A DNA stretch of 64,000 bases from Lacihabitans sp. CS3-21 (GTDB taxonomy: Bacteria; Bacteroidota; Bacteroidia; Cytophagales; Spirosomataceae), in the NCBI RefSeq assembly GCF_024343675.1, contig NZ_RJUD01000002.1, forward strand, positions 124,001-188,000. Reading direction: 5' to 3'. The position numbers and the translations under genes were made by a program. A model generated the notes under the pieces. The model had not been told where the DNA came from and did not search any database. It saw only the letters and a list, made by a program, of their open reading frames with translations. Within the stretch, counting starts at the first letter, position 1; each line of letters opens with the position of its first letter. Shown piece after piece: positions 16,482-25,706 of this stretch.

Positions 16482-18586
16482 TAGAAAAAGACTTCGTCCA
16501 CAAAAAACCAACCTTTATCCCCCTTGCCAGGATGCCATGCTGGAAGTTTTGAAATGGGCTGAATAATGATTTTAATCTGTTCAATATTGGTTTTGTTTAA
16601 AGGAATATCTACTCCTTTGGTACCATTTAAGGTCATTTTGGTTAATTGAGGTATGTTTACTTTTTTGAAATGTGTCATATGTTTGCCCGCCTCTTTGATG
16701 TAAACGTCTACAAATACTGGTGGCATAATGTATTGACCAGTATTTTCAGCATAACTGATGGTTAAGCCGTTAAAACTACTTGTTTTCTTAAAGTCAAATA
16801 AAGCTTCCATTGGGTTTTCTCGAAATCCTAACCAGTTTTTGTCTTTAAAATTTACGGCATCTCCTTGTTTTCTATCTATAAGTGTTGTTTCACCATTGCC
16901 TGGATATTTTGGATTGGTTTTAGTTAACAATTTGGCATTTGTGGCTTTTATATTCGATTTAAAGAAATAATAATCTTTGATGTCAGATGCCAACCAACCT
17001 TTTTTGGTAGCTATGGTTTTTATGGCCCCGTAGTTTTTAAGTGTTATGGGGGATTTATAAACAGTAGATTTTGTTGAGTCTGGCACTGTACCGTCTATTG
17101 TATATCTGATATCTACGTTTTGAAGTGTATGTTTCAATGTGATAGTTGAGTTTCCTTCCAAAATCTGATTTTCGTTTACCAATATTGGAGGATTGAGTTT
17201 TAACGTTTCAGATTCGTCTGGAATGTAACCCAGTTCTATTCTTTTTTTAGATTTTTTCAAAGACTCATACTGTTCTTTTGTAAACTTTGTTTCCCATAAG
17301 TAAACTTCTTTCAGTGAGGGTATATCCATGATCTTTTGCAAATCCTCAAAGGTTATTTTTGTATTTGCTATGGCTAAAACCTCAAGTTTTTTGCAGTTTT
17401 TGAGCTTTTCAATACCTTTTCCGGTAATTTCGGTTTGGTTAAGATTCAAATATTCGAGGTTTTGAAACTTTGATATTTCTCCAAAACTTTCATCTGTAAC
17501 TGGCATTTTAGAAAGATTCAGACTTACTATTTGCTCTCCAATTTTAGAAAGTGAATTTAATGTTTTTGGGTCGTATTTAGAACTAACATAAAAATTGACT
17601 TTTACAGCCGGTGAACCATTAGCAATGGGTTTTATAGTACAAAATGGTGTACTGAGTTCCATTAACGTGCTTTCAGATGCAGCTGAGAAAGTATAGCTTT
17701 TTGCTGCTATTTTTACCTCTGAGGTGGTATTTAAGCTGTAAAAAAAGGAACTTGGTTTTAAATCAGTAAGTTTTTGGTCATATTTTGCTCCTTCTTGAAT
17801 CCATTTTTTTAGAATTAGAAGCTCCTGATTGGTCAATTGTGGTTTTCCTTTTGGTGGCATGTGTTTTTTATCCTCTAAATCCAGATACGCTCTTTTCAAA
17901 ATATGGCTGTTCAATGTGTCATTTCCTACCCAGAGCTGTCCATTTTTACCACCTTTCTTGATTTTTTCGATGGTACTCATATTAAGTTGACCTTTAGTTT
18001 TTTTGTCATTATGACAACTTTTACATTTTTGATCGAGAATTGGATAAACGAATTTATCAAAAGTTGTTTCAGGTGCTTTAGCTTCTTTTTCTCCGAACAA
18101 AAAATCCTCACCGTGGGTAATATTTCCTCCTAAATGCCCAACGACTCCCACCGCCACAACTGTTAAAATTAGCGTAAGATTTGTAATTAATTTTGAAGTA
18201 AATATTTTGTTTCTGAATTCATAAATTAGGTATACCAGTAAACTCAAACCAATGCCTGTATACTTGTGGTTTTTAAGGGTTTCTACATCATAACCATTTT
18301 CAAAGGATAAGATAATACCCGCAAACGCACTCACAACACTGGTGAAGGCCAAAATAAGAAGTAGAGAATCTAATATCAAATGGAATGACTCTTGGTCAAT
18401 TTTGGGTTTTATGCTATTGAATAACAACAAAGCCAAAGTAAGACCAATAGGTAAATGTAAAACCAATGGATGCACTCGGCCAATGAATGAAAACCAGCTT
18501 GGGATTTGAACCTGATTTTCGAACAAAGCCACAAAAAGCAATAGAACATTTAGTCCAAGACAAGAATACGAAAGGATTTTTTTCAT
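16478..18586 (-). CDS. DUF2231-like membrane protein with planctomycete-type cytochrome, LRR-like and FN3-associated domains
   Basis: 702 residues. The first 155 residues hold four to five transmembrane helices with conserved histidines (VHPLVLHLPIG), a DUF2231-type module. A planctomycete cytochrome C-like domain follows with CKSCH (Cys188, Cys191, His192) and KHMPPKGKPQLT. Then come leucine-rich-like repeats (about 345-460, NLEYLNLNQTEITGKGIEKL), a chitobiase/FN3-associated fold (ITLKHTLQNVDIRYTIDGTVP) and a C-terminal beta domain. It probably anchors a heme domain at the outer face of the inner membrane. Eight bases separate it from the DUF1501 gene upstream. Confidence 0.8.
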   Translation of the reverse strand: MKKILSYSCLGLNVLLLFVALFENQVQIPSWFSFIGRVHPLVLHLPIGLTLALLLFNSIKPKIDQESFHLILDSLLLILAFTSVVSAFAGIILSFENGYDVETLKNHKYTGIGLSLLVYLIYEFRNKIFTSKLITNLTLILTVVAVGVVGHLGGNITHGEDFLFGEKEAKAPETTFDKFVYPILDQKCKSCHNDKKTKGQLNMSTIEKIKKGGKNGQLWVGNDTLNSHILKRAYLDLEDKKHMPPKGKPQLTNQELLILKKWIQEGAKYDQKLTDLKPSSFFYSLNTTSEVKIAAKSYTFSAASESTLMELSTPFCTIKPIANGSPAVKVNFYVSSKYDPKTLNSLSKIGEQIVSLNLSKMPVTDESFGEISKFQNLEYLNLNQTEITGKGIEKLKNCKKLEVLAIANTKITFEDLQKIMDIPSLKEVYLWETKFTKEQYESLKKSKKRIELGYIPDESETLKLNPPILVNENQILEGNSTITLKHTLQNVDIRYTIDGTVPDSTKSTVYKSPITLKNYGAIKTIATKKGWLASDIKDYYFFKSNIKATNAKLLTKTNPKYPGNGETTLIDRKQGDAVNFKDKNWLGFRENPMEALFDFKKTSSFNGLTISYAENTGQYIMPPVFVDVYIKEAGKHMTHFKKVNIPQLTKMTLNGTKGVDIPLNKTNIEQIKIIIQPISKLPAWHPGKGDKGWFFVDEVFFY

Positions 18587-18593
18587 AAATAGT

Positions 18594-20045
18594 TTAAGCC
18601 AAAAGTCCTGGGATTACTTTGCCTGCAATATCGGTGAGTCTATATCTTCTACCCAGATGTTTGTAGTTGAGTTGCTCATGATTTAGTCCCATAGTGTGCA
18701 TTACCGTTGCATGGAAATCATGAATATGCACGGGGTCTTTGATAATATTATAGCCCAATTCATCCGTTTCACCGTAAACAGTACCACCTTTTATGCCGCC
18801 ACCTGCCATCCAAATGCTGTAGGCTCGCGGATGATGGTCTCTACCATAATTGTCCACCCCAAATTTTCCTTGAGAGTAGTTGGTTCTTCCAAACTCTCCA
18901 CCCCAAATTACCAAAGTTTCGTCCAAAAGGCCTCTTTGCTTTAGGTCTGTCACCAAAGCAGCAGATGCTCTGTCCACATCTTGAGCCTGCAATGGCATTT
19001 CGCCGGTAAGGTTGCCATGCTGGTCCCAGCCTTGGTGATAAAGCTGTACAAATCTTACTCCTGATTCTGAGAGTTTTCTTGCCAAAAGGGCGTTTGCTGC
19101 ATAGGTCCCAGGTACCAAACAATCGGGTCCGTACATTTTTATGATATGGTCAGGTTCTTTTGAGAGGTCAGTAAGCTCAGGTACAGCCGTTTGCATTCTG
19201 TAGGCCATTTCGTATTGCTTTATTTTGGCTTCAACCTCTGGGTCGCGATTATCTTCAAAACCCAAATGATTCAGTTCGGCCAGTTTATCCAACATTCTTC
19301 TCCTTGAAGTTTTGTCGGTTCCTTCGGGGTTGTTGAGATATAGAATAGGGTCTTCTCCGCTCGAAAATACCACACCTTGGTGGGTAGAGTCAAGGAAACC
19401 GTTGGTCCAAAGTTTAGAATAAACTCCCTGACCGTTACCTCTTCCTCTTGACAATAGTACACAGAATGCTGGCAAGTTTTGGTTTTCACTTCCCAATCCA
19501 TAGCTCAACCATGCCCCCATACTTGGTCTGTTGCCCACTTGAGCACCTGTTTGTAGAAAAGTTAACGCTGGATCATGGTTGATGGCCTCTGTATTCATCG
19601 TTTTTACGATACAAATATCATCGGCTATTTTAGCAATATTAGGAAACAACTCAGAAATCCAAGCTCCAGATTTGCCATGTTGGTTGAATTTGAAATAAGA
19701 CCCCACCATCGGGAAATTGGTTTGGCTTGCCGTCATACCCGTAAGTCTTTGTCCGTTTCTTATGGATTCGGGAAGATCTTGACCAGCCAGTTTATTGAGC
19801 ATGGGTTTGTAGTCAAAACTCTCCAGCTGAGATGGAGCACCATTTTGGAAAAGGTAAATTACCCTTTTTGCTTTTGGAGCAAAATGCGGCAATCCCAATG
19901 GCAAGCCAGCATCTGACGAGTCTCCCTTAAATAAATTCGGCATTAGAAGTGAACCCAAACCAAGGCTTCCAAGCCCTACGGCAGCTTTCCCAAGAAAATG
20001 TCTTCTATTGACATTGAGTCTATTTTTTAAAAATTCATTTTCCAT
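18594..20045 (-). CDS. DUF1501 family exported protein (Tat signal)
   Basis: 483 residues. The N-terminus has a twin-arginine motif (NRRHFLGKAAVGLGSLGLGS), so the folded protein is probably exported by Tat. The body is DUF1501, an alkaline-phosphatase/sulfatase-like fold (VIYLFQNGAPSQLESFD, VIWGGEFGRTNYSQG, GRDHHPRAYSIWMAGGG). DUF1501 genes are almost always paired with PSD1/PSCyt genes, as here (two bases after the upstream stop). The pair is presumed to act on an extracellular polymer, but no activity has been demonstrated for it to my knowledge. Confidence 0.92.
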   Translation of the reverse strand: MENEFLKNRLNVNRRHFLGKAAVGLGSLGLGSLLMPNLFKGDSSDAGLPLGLPHFAPKAKRVIYLFQNGAPSQLESFDYKPMLNKLAGQDLPESIRNGQRLTGMTASQTNFPMVGSYFKFNQHGKSGAWISELFPNIAKIADDICIVKTMNTEAINHDPALTFLQTGAQVGNRPSMGAWLSYGLGSENQNLPAFCVLLSRGRGNGQGVYSKLWTNGFLDSTHQGVVFSSGEDPILYLNNPEGTDKTSRRRMLDKLAELNHLGFEDNRDPEVEAKIKQYEMAYRMQTAVPELTDLSKEPDHIIKMYGPDCLVPGTYAANALLARKLSESGVRFVQLYHQGWDQHGNLTGEMPLQAQDVDRASAALVTDLKQRGLLDETLVIWGGEFGRTNYSQGKFGVDNYGRDHHPRAYSIWMAGGGIKGGTVYGETDELGYNIIKDPVHIHDFHATVMHTMGLNHEQLNYKHLGRRYRLTDIAGKVIPGLLA

Positions 20046-20047
20046 TT

Positions 20048-22375
20048 CTATATTCTGATAAGGGTTTCTTCCATGTTAAACATCATCTGAAAAGTCTGTA
20101 AAAGTGCGGCCAACGAAACCGGGTCCTTGACAGTTTTATGCTCGTACTCTCCAATTTTTTGAAGCGACTTTATTTTTAGGGGCTGTTTTTTGAAAAACAC
20201 TTTTTCTTCTTCATAATAATTTTTCAAAATTTCCAACTCTTTTTTAGAAGGCATGCGGCATATGATTTTTCTGAATCCATTTTTGATAGCCTCATCTATA
20301 CTGATATTTTTCGATAATTGTTCCTGTGCCATTACTCTGGAGCTTTCGAGTACATGCGGGTCATTGAGCATGGCCAAAGCCTGCAATGGCGTGTTGGTTC
20401 TTGTTCGTTGCACCTCGCATTGGTCGCGGTTGCTGGCATCAAAAATCAACATTGCAGGTGGCGGTACAGTACGCTTAATGAAAACATACATGCCTCTGCG
20501 GTACAAATCTTTGCCATGGTCCTGCACATAGGTAGCCAAACTGCCTCTGCCTGACGTTGCAACTTCCCATAAGCCCTTAGGTTGATAAGGTTTTATACTC
20601 GGGCCACCAATTTCTGTATTAAGTAACCCAGATGTGGCCAAAACATGGTCTCTGACATTCTCGGCGGGAATCCGCATACGGGTACTTCTTGCCAAATATT
20701 TATTTTCAGGATCAATTTTCTTGTGATCCTCTTTTACTGCTGAAGATTGCATGTAGGTGGCCGACATAACGATTTGTTTGACCAAACGTTTAATATTCCA
20801 ACCATTTTGTTTGAAATCATTAGAGAGCCAATCCAAAAGTTCAGGATGGGTGGGCAGTTCGCCTTGCATACCAAAATCGCCCGTAGTTTTTACTATTCCT
20901 CTACCAAAAAACTGCTCCCAGATACGGTTGACATATACGCGAGAAGTCAATGGGTTTTTATCATCGAAGAGCCATTTCGTTAATCCATAACGATTTTTTT
21001 CATATCCCTTGAAATTCAATATGGCTTTTGGAGTTGTAAAATCCACTACTTTGCCATGAGCATCATAATTTCCTCTTTCCAGAATAAAAGTTGGTCGCAA
21101 AACAGAAGAATCCTTCATGACCATTACTTCTAGTTTGGCCGTATCTTTTTTGTTGATGAAATTAAAAATACTTTTTACATCCTCATCTTTGATTCTCATG
21201 TTGGGAGGGTCTGCGAAAGAGGCGTCAATCGTACCAAAAAGCCCTTTTTCGGGTACTTGATTGAAAAAAGCGAATGTCCCATAGTACTCTTCGTGACTAA
21301 TGGGGTCATATTTGTGCGTATGACATTTTGCACATTCTAATGTGAGAGCCAATACCGATTTGCCGAAGGTATTTGTACGGTCAGTCACATATTCTACCCG
21401 GTATTCTTCGTCTATTACACCACCTTCTTGGGTGATTTTGTGGTTTCGGTTAAAACCCGTAGCCAAAAGCATTTCTTTAGCCTTGGGATGCCATTTCATT
21501 TTATCGGCCAGAATATCCCCAGCCAATTGCCAGGTCATAAATTTTTTGTAGGAATAATTGGAGTTGAAAGCATGAATCACCCAGTCTCTCCATGGCCACA
21601 TGGTACGTAGTCCGTCGTCTTGATAACCATGTGAATCCGCATACCTTGCCACATCTAACCAGTTTAAAGCCATTTTTTCTCCAAAATGTTTGCTTTTTAG
21701 TAGCTGATTGACCACTTTTTCATAAGCATTTGGGCTTTCATCTTTTAGGAATGCTTCCTGCATTTCTACGGTAGGGGGTAAACCCGTCAGGTCAAAACTA
21801 ACCCTTTTGAGTAAAGTTTCTTTCGATGCTTGTTCCGAAGGAGTTAAACCTACTGATTTCATTTTGTCGTAGGTGAAATAATCAATCTCATTTTTAATCC
21901 AATCTTTGTCGGCTTTTGGTAGTGGGGATTTTAAAGGAGGCAGAAACGCCCAGTGCTTTTTTATTTTAGCTCCCTGGGATATCCACTTTTTGATGATTTT
22001 TATTTCGTCTTCTGTAATGGTCAGGTTGGAACTCGGTGGCGGCATCTTTATGGAAGTGTCTGTGCTTATAATTCTTTTATAAACTTCAGATGCCTCAGGA
22101 TTGCCTTTTACGATGGCATGAGCTTTAGGGTTGTCTTCAAGTGCTGCGTAGGCACCTTCTTCGGTATCCAGTCTGAGATTGGCCTCTCGCTTTTTTTCGT
22201 CAGGACCGTGACATGCGAAACAACGGTCTGATAAAATGGGTCTAACATGAAAGTTATAATCTACAACGTCAGGAATTTCCTGACCTACTGAGGGCGTGCA
22301 TTTTATGTTAATTATAGCCAAAACTGCAACTGCAGCAAAGACAAATAAACTGATCTTTATGACCTTCGAATTCAT
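20048..22375 (-). CDS. PSD1 and planctomycete cytochrome C domain protein (DUF1549/DUF1553)
   Basis: 775 residues. A signal/anchor segment (1-26) precedes a planctomycete cytochrome C domain with CFACHGPDE (Cys52, Cys55, His56) and KMPPPSS. DUF1549 (PSCyt2; LTGLPPT, MALNWLDVARYADSHGYQDD, CAKCHTHKYDPI) and DUF1553 (PSD1; NRIWEQFFGRGIVKTTGDFG, FIKRTVPPPAMLIFDASNRD) follow. Two CxxCH motifs suggest heme attachment. It is the first gene of the minus-strand cluster, partnered with DUF1501. The family is typical of Planctomycetes and abundant in some Cytophagales. Confidence 0.92.
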   Translation of the reverse strand: MNSKVIKISLFVFAAVAVLAIINIKCTPSVGQEIPDVVDYNFHVRPILSDRCFACHGPDEKKREANLRLDTEEGAYAALEDNPKAHAIVKGNPEASEVYKRIISTDTSIKMPPPSSNLTITEDEIKIIKKWISQGAKIKKHWAFLPPLKSPLPKADKDWIKNEIDYFTYDKMKSVGLTPSEQASKETLLKRVSFDLTGLPPTVEMQEAFLKDESPNAYEKVVNQLLKSKHFGEKMALNWLDVARYADSHGYQDDGLRTMWPWRDWVIHAFNSNYSYKKFMTWQLAGDILADKMKWHPKAKEMLLATGFNRNHKITQEGGVIDEEYRVEYVTDRTNTFGKSVLALTLECAKCHTHKYDPISHEEYYGTFAFFNQVPEKGLFGTIDASFADPPNMRIKDEDVKSIFNFINKKDTAKLEVMVMKDSSVLRPTFILERGNYDAHGKVVDFTTPKAILNFKGYEKNRYGLTKWLFDDKNPLTSRVYVNRIWEQFFGRGIVKTTGDFGMQGELPTHPELLDWLSNDFKQNGWNIKRLVKQIVMSATYMQSSAVKEDHKKIDPENKYLARSTRMRIPAENVRDHVLATSGLLNTEIGGPSIKPYQPKGLWEVATSGRGSLATYVQDHGKDLYRRGMYVFIKRTVPPPAMLIFDASNRDQCEVQRTRTNTPLQALAMLNDPHVLESSRVMAQEQLSKNISIDEAIKNGFRKIICRMPSKKELEILKNYYEEEKVFFKKQPLKIKSLQKIGEYEHKTVKDPVSLAALLQTFQMMFNMEETLIRI

Positions 22376-22757
22376 ATAGTTAATATATTGTTTACAATAT
22401 TAATAATTTTTTTTAATAATAAGATTGACATTAATTTTTATATTTAATAATGAAATTGTACAAACAGTTTTATGGTCATTTGTTTTTTGCATTATTCTAA
22501 TAATTAGACAGTTTGGGTTGAAATCGTGAATATGGTTCTAAAACTACTTTTATTGCTCATAATTTTAAATAATTGCTTTAATTTTAGAGAGATAAAATGA
22601 TGATAAATTCTTGTTTTATGTACATTCTCCTTGTATTATTTTAATATCTTCAAAATATTAATTGTATTTTTCTAATTATTTTCAGCCTGTTTAAAAAAAT
22701 ATTAATAGCCCTTCATTATATTGCATTTCAAAGTTTTTATATGTAGAATTTTATATT
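22376..22757. other. Divergent intergenic region (382 bp)
   Basis: This AT-rich space separates the minus-strand PSD1 cluster from the plus-strand propionate operon and must hold both promoters. I found no clear TAnnTTTG/TTTG pair at correct spacing in either direction, no strong hairpin and no cobalamin-riboswitch-like structure, although the downstream operon encodes a B12 enzyme. Nothing coding is seen. Confidence 0.5.
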
Positions 22758-23237
22758 ATGACGGATAATAATATCATTGTAAATGCTGGAGGTTTTGAGT
22801 TTTCTTTCACCGAAAACGAAATATCGGCTATAGATGTACTGAGCTATAAACCTGATGCTTTTTGCCTATTACATAATCAGAAAACTATTTCAGGTGAGAT
22901 AATTTCCTCGAAAGACAAAGCTTATAAAGTAGAGATTGATGGCGAGCGGTTTCAGGTGCAGATTAAAAGTCAATTAGATCAGATCTTGGACAACATGGGT
23001 TTGAACAAACCAAAAGTTTCCAAAATAAAATCAATAAAAGCCCCTATGCCTGGCTTGGTGATAGAGATTAATGTAGAAGAAGGTCAAACAGTGTCAGAAA
23101 ATGACAAAATTCTGATTTTGGAAGCCATGAAAATGGAGAATGTTATTAAAATACCCCACGAGGCAGTGGTGAAAAAGATAAATATTGTAAAAGGTCAAGC
23201 TGTAGATAAAGGTCAGATTTTAATAGAATTGGAATAA
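22758..23237 (+). CDS. Biotin carboxyl carrier protein of an acyl-CoA carboxylase
   Basis: 159 residues. The C-terminal half is a biotinyl domain with the biotin lysine Lys125 in LEAMKMEN and the lead-in KAPMPGLVIEINVEEGQTV. It carries carboxybiotin between the biotin carboxylase (accC-like gene two downstream) and the carboxyltransferase (27949-29490). The N-terminal 70 residues are a family-typical beta extension. It is the first gene of the propionate operon and ends one base before the mutase small-subunit start. Confidence 0.9.
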   Translation: MTDNNIIVNAGGFEFSFTENEISAIDVLSYKPDAFCLLHNQKTISGEIISSKDKAYKVEIDGERFQVQIKSQLDQILDNMGLNKPKVSKIKSIKAPMPGLVIEINVEEGQTVSENDKILILEAMKMENVIKIPHEAVVKKINIVKGQAVDKGQILIELE

Positions 23238-23238
23238 A

Positions 23239-24243
23239 ATGGGTGACATTTTCTCAGAATTTAAAGCAGCGGACCATTCAGAATGGTTGAAATTGGTGGA
23301 GAAAGAATTGAAAACTCCATTGGTTTCCTATGAGATTTCAGAAGGAATATTTGCAAATCCTTTTGTTGGTAATTTAGCATCCAGTTTCGGCTCTTCTATT
23401 TCAAAATCAAAAGTTGGTTGGACCATTTATCAATTTATTGAAGGTGATTCATCTGTAGAAATCAATAAAAATATATTAACTGCTCTAGAAGGTGGTGCCT
23501 CCGGTATTAGCGTTTTTATTAAAGATTTAGATTATGATTTTGAGATCGTTTTCAAGGATGTTATACTTTCCTTTATAGAGGTAAGATTTTATTTTTCTGA
23601 CGAGTTTTTTAGTTCTTCATTATTTTTTCAAAACTTAGAAAGTTTTCTTGAAGGTAAAGATGCCAATATTGTTTTTGCGGGATTAACCAAAGGGGAGCTT
23701 CAAATAGCAAAGCAGTTGGGAAAAATTGAAGTAAGCAGTAAATCAGAGGGAACGCTTGCTGAGAATCTTTCTGAGGTTTTAAGAGAAGCGGAATCACTGA
23801 CTTTTTTTGAAGGATTTGAACTTGTTGTTGCTTTGCCGAGCCAAGAAAATTTCTATCTGAATATTGCACAGCACAAAACAGTGAAAATAATTTGGGCCCA
23901 AATAGCTGAGGCTTATAATTCTCCAGAAAAACAAATTTCTTTAATCTCAAAGGTAAATTTTAGTCATCAAGACCCAAATTCCCAAGTTATAGCTGCTACC
24001 CAACAAACTGCTTCATGCGTTTTTGGTGGTACAGATGCTATTTTGATGCAAAATATACCTTTTGATACTGCAAAATATCCTGAAAGTTTTTCTGCTAGGA
24101 TCACCCGGAATATTCAAAATGTACTTTGGAATGAAAGTTTTCTCTACCGAGTAAACGACCCTTCGAAAGGTAGTTATTTTATAGATGACGTTTGCGAAAA
24201 ATTGATAAATGAAGTTTGGAACATATTCATAAAAGATAAATGA
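23239..24243 (+). CDS. mutA: Methylmalonyl-CoA mutase small subunit
   Basis: 334 residues of the methylmalonyl-CoA mutase family without the C-terminal B12-binding domain. Visible are FSEFKAADHSEWLKLVEKEL at the start, a TIM-barrel-like middle and QQTASCVFGGTDAILMQNIPFD and SARITRNIQNVLWNESFLYRVNDPSKGSYF at the end. It is shorter than the 500-640 residues usual for MutA, as in other Bacteroidota with a compact small subunit. It pairs with the catalytic large subunit encoded two genes on. Its stop overlaps the biotin carboxylase ATG by four bases. Confidence 0.85.
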   Translation: MGDIFSEFKAADHSEWLKLVEKELKTPLVSYEISEGIFANPFVGNLASSFGSSISKSKVGWTIYQFIEGDSSVEINKNILTALEGGASGISVFIKDLDYDFEIVFKDVILSFIEVRFYFSDEFFSSSLFFQNLESFLEGKDANIVFAGLTKGELQIAKQLGKIEVSSKSEGTLAENLSEVLREAESLTFFEGFELVVALPSQENFYLNIAQHKTVKIIWAQIAEAYNSPEKQISLISKVNFSHQDPNSQVIAATQQTASCVFGGTDAILMQNIPFDTAKYPESFSARITRNIQNVLWNESFLYRVNDPSKGSYFIDDVCEKLINEVWNIFIKDK

Positions 24244-25706
24244 AGAAAATATTAGTGGCCAACAGAGGTGAAATAGCCTTGAGAATTATGCGAACCATCA
24301 AAAAATTGGGCATAAAAACAGTGGCAGTATATTCGGAGGCTGATGTGCAAGCATTACACGTGAGATTTGCCGATGAGGCGGTTTGTTTGGGCGAAGCCGC
24401 ATCCAGTAAGTCGTATCTCGATATGGACAAAATCATCAAATATGCCAAAGAACTCAATGTGGATGGAATACACCCTGGCTATGGTTTTTTGAGTGAAAAT
24501 GCCATTTTTGCGGAAAAAGTGACTAAAGCAGGTATCACTTTTATTGGTCCTGAGCCAGATTCCATTACATTGATGGGCTCTAAATTGGCAGCCAAGGATT
24601 GTGTAAAAAAATATGACATTCCGATGGTTCCAGGAACCGATACGGCCATAACTGATATACCAGAAGCTCAAAAAATAGCTGCCGAAATAGGTTTTCCGAT
24701 TCTCATAAAAGCCTCGGCAGGCGGAGGAGGGAAAGGCATGAGAGTAGTAGAAAAAGCCGAAGATTTTGTGGAACAAATGGATAGAGCAATTTCAGAGGCG
24801 AAATCGGCTTTTGGAGATGGCTCGGTGTTTATTGAAAAATATGTAGGTTCTCCAAGACACATTGAAGTCCAAGTTTTGGGTGATAAACATGGCAATATTG
24901 TTCATCTTTTTGAGCGTGAATGTAGCATTCAGCGTCGGCATCAAAAAGTAATTGAAGAAGCTCCTTCAGGGATTTTGACGCCTGAAATCAGACAAAGAAT
25001 CGGTGAGGCTGCTGTAAAAGTGGGCAAATCTTGCAATTATGTAGGAGCTGGCACGGTAGAGTTTCTTTTGGATGAAAATTTAAATTATTATTTCCTAGAA
25101 ATGAATACGCGACTTCAAGTGGAACATCCTGTTACCGAATACATTACGGGAGTAGATTTGGTTGAAGAACAAATTAAAATTGCACGTGGCGAAAAACTTT
25201 CTTTTACGCAAGAAGATCTGAAAATTAAGGGGCATTCGGTAGAATTGCGTGTTTATGCTGAAGATCCTTTAAATGACTTTTTGCCTTCAATAGGTCAAAT
25301 TGCCAAATATGAAAGACCTGAAGGTGAAGGCGTTAGACTGGATGATGCTTATGAAGAAGGAATGGAAATTCCAATTTATTATGACCCCATGATTGCCAAA
25401 TTGGTTACCTACGGAAAAGACCGTACCGAGGCCATTCAAAAAATGAAAGAAGCCATTAAAGCCTATAAAATTGAAGGTTTTGCTACCACTTTGCCATTTG
25501 GTTTGTTTGTGATGGATCACGAAGCCTTTCGATCGGCACAATTTGATACGCATTTTGTCAAGAATTTTTTCTCCAAAGAACAAGCACAAGAATGGCAAAA
25601 AGCCAAGGCCAAAAATGCCGCTTTATTGGCTTTGGCACATTGGAAGGCCAACCAAACCAATTTGAAAGTGGCAGAAGTAGAAAATACCAATTGGAAAAAG
25701 AGATGA
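24240..25706 (+). CDS. accC: Biotin carboxylase subunit (propionyl/acetyl-CoA carboxylase alpha type)
   Basis: 488 residues of ATP-grasp biotin carboxylase: [19 protein letters not shown] at the N-terminus, the glycine-rich [16 protein letters not shown] near residue 165, [37 protein letters not shown], and the catalytic [14 protein letters not shown]. It carboxylates biotin on the carrier protein using ATP and bicarbonate. In this operon the acceptor is most likely propionyl-CoA rather than acetyl-CoA. It overlaps both neighbours by four bases (ATGA), implying balanced translation. The last 25 residues are a basic/amphipathic tail. Confidence 0.93.
   Translation: MKKILVANRGEIALRIMRTIKKLGIKTVAVYSEADVQALHVRFADEAVCLGEAASSKSYLDMDKIIKYAKELNVDGIHPGYGFLSENAIFAEKVTKAGITFIGPEPDSITLMGSKLAAKDCVKKYDIPMVPGTDTAITDIPEAQKIAAEIGFPILIKASAGGGGKGMRVVEKAEDFVEQMDRAISEAKSAFGDGSVFIEKYVGSPRHIEVQVLGDKHGNIVHLFERECSIQRRHQKVIEEAPSGILTPEIRQRIGEAAVKVGKSCNYVGAGTVEFLLDENLNYYFLEMNTRLQVEHPVTEYITGVDLVEEQIKIARGEKLSFTQEDLKIKGHSVELRVYAEDPLNDFLPSIGQIAKYERPEGEGVRLDDAYEEGMEIPIYYDPMIAKLVTYGKDRTEAIQKMKEAIKAYKIEGFATTLPFGLFVMDHEAFRSAQFDTHFVKNFFSKEQAQEWQKAKAKNAALLALAHWKANQTNLKVAEVENTNWKKR

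Noticed and set aside
22376-22757. Cobalamin riboswitch upstream of the propionate operon
   Set aside because: No B12-box-like conserved sequence or multi-stem structure was found in the region.
25592-25702. Longer start for the mutase large subunit
   Set aside because: This part lies inside the biotin carboxylase gene and the ATGA overlap at 25703 is the normal coupled start.
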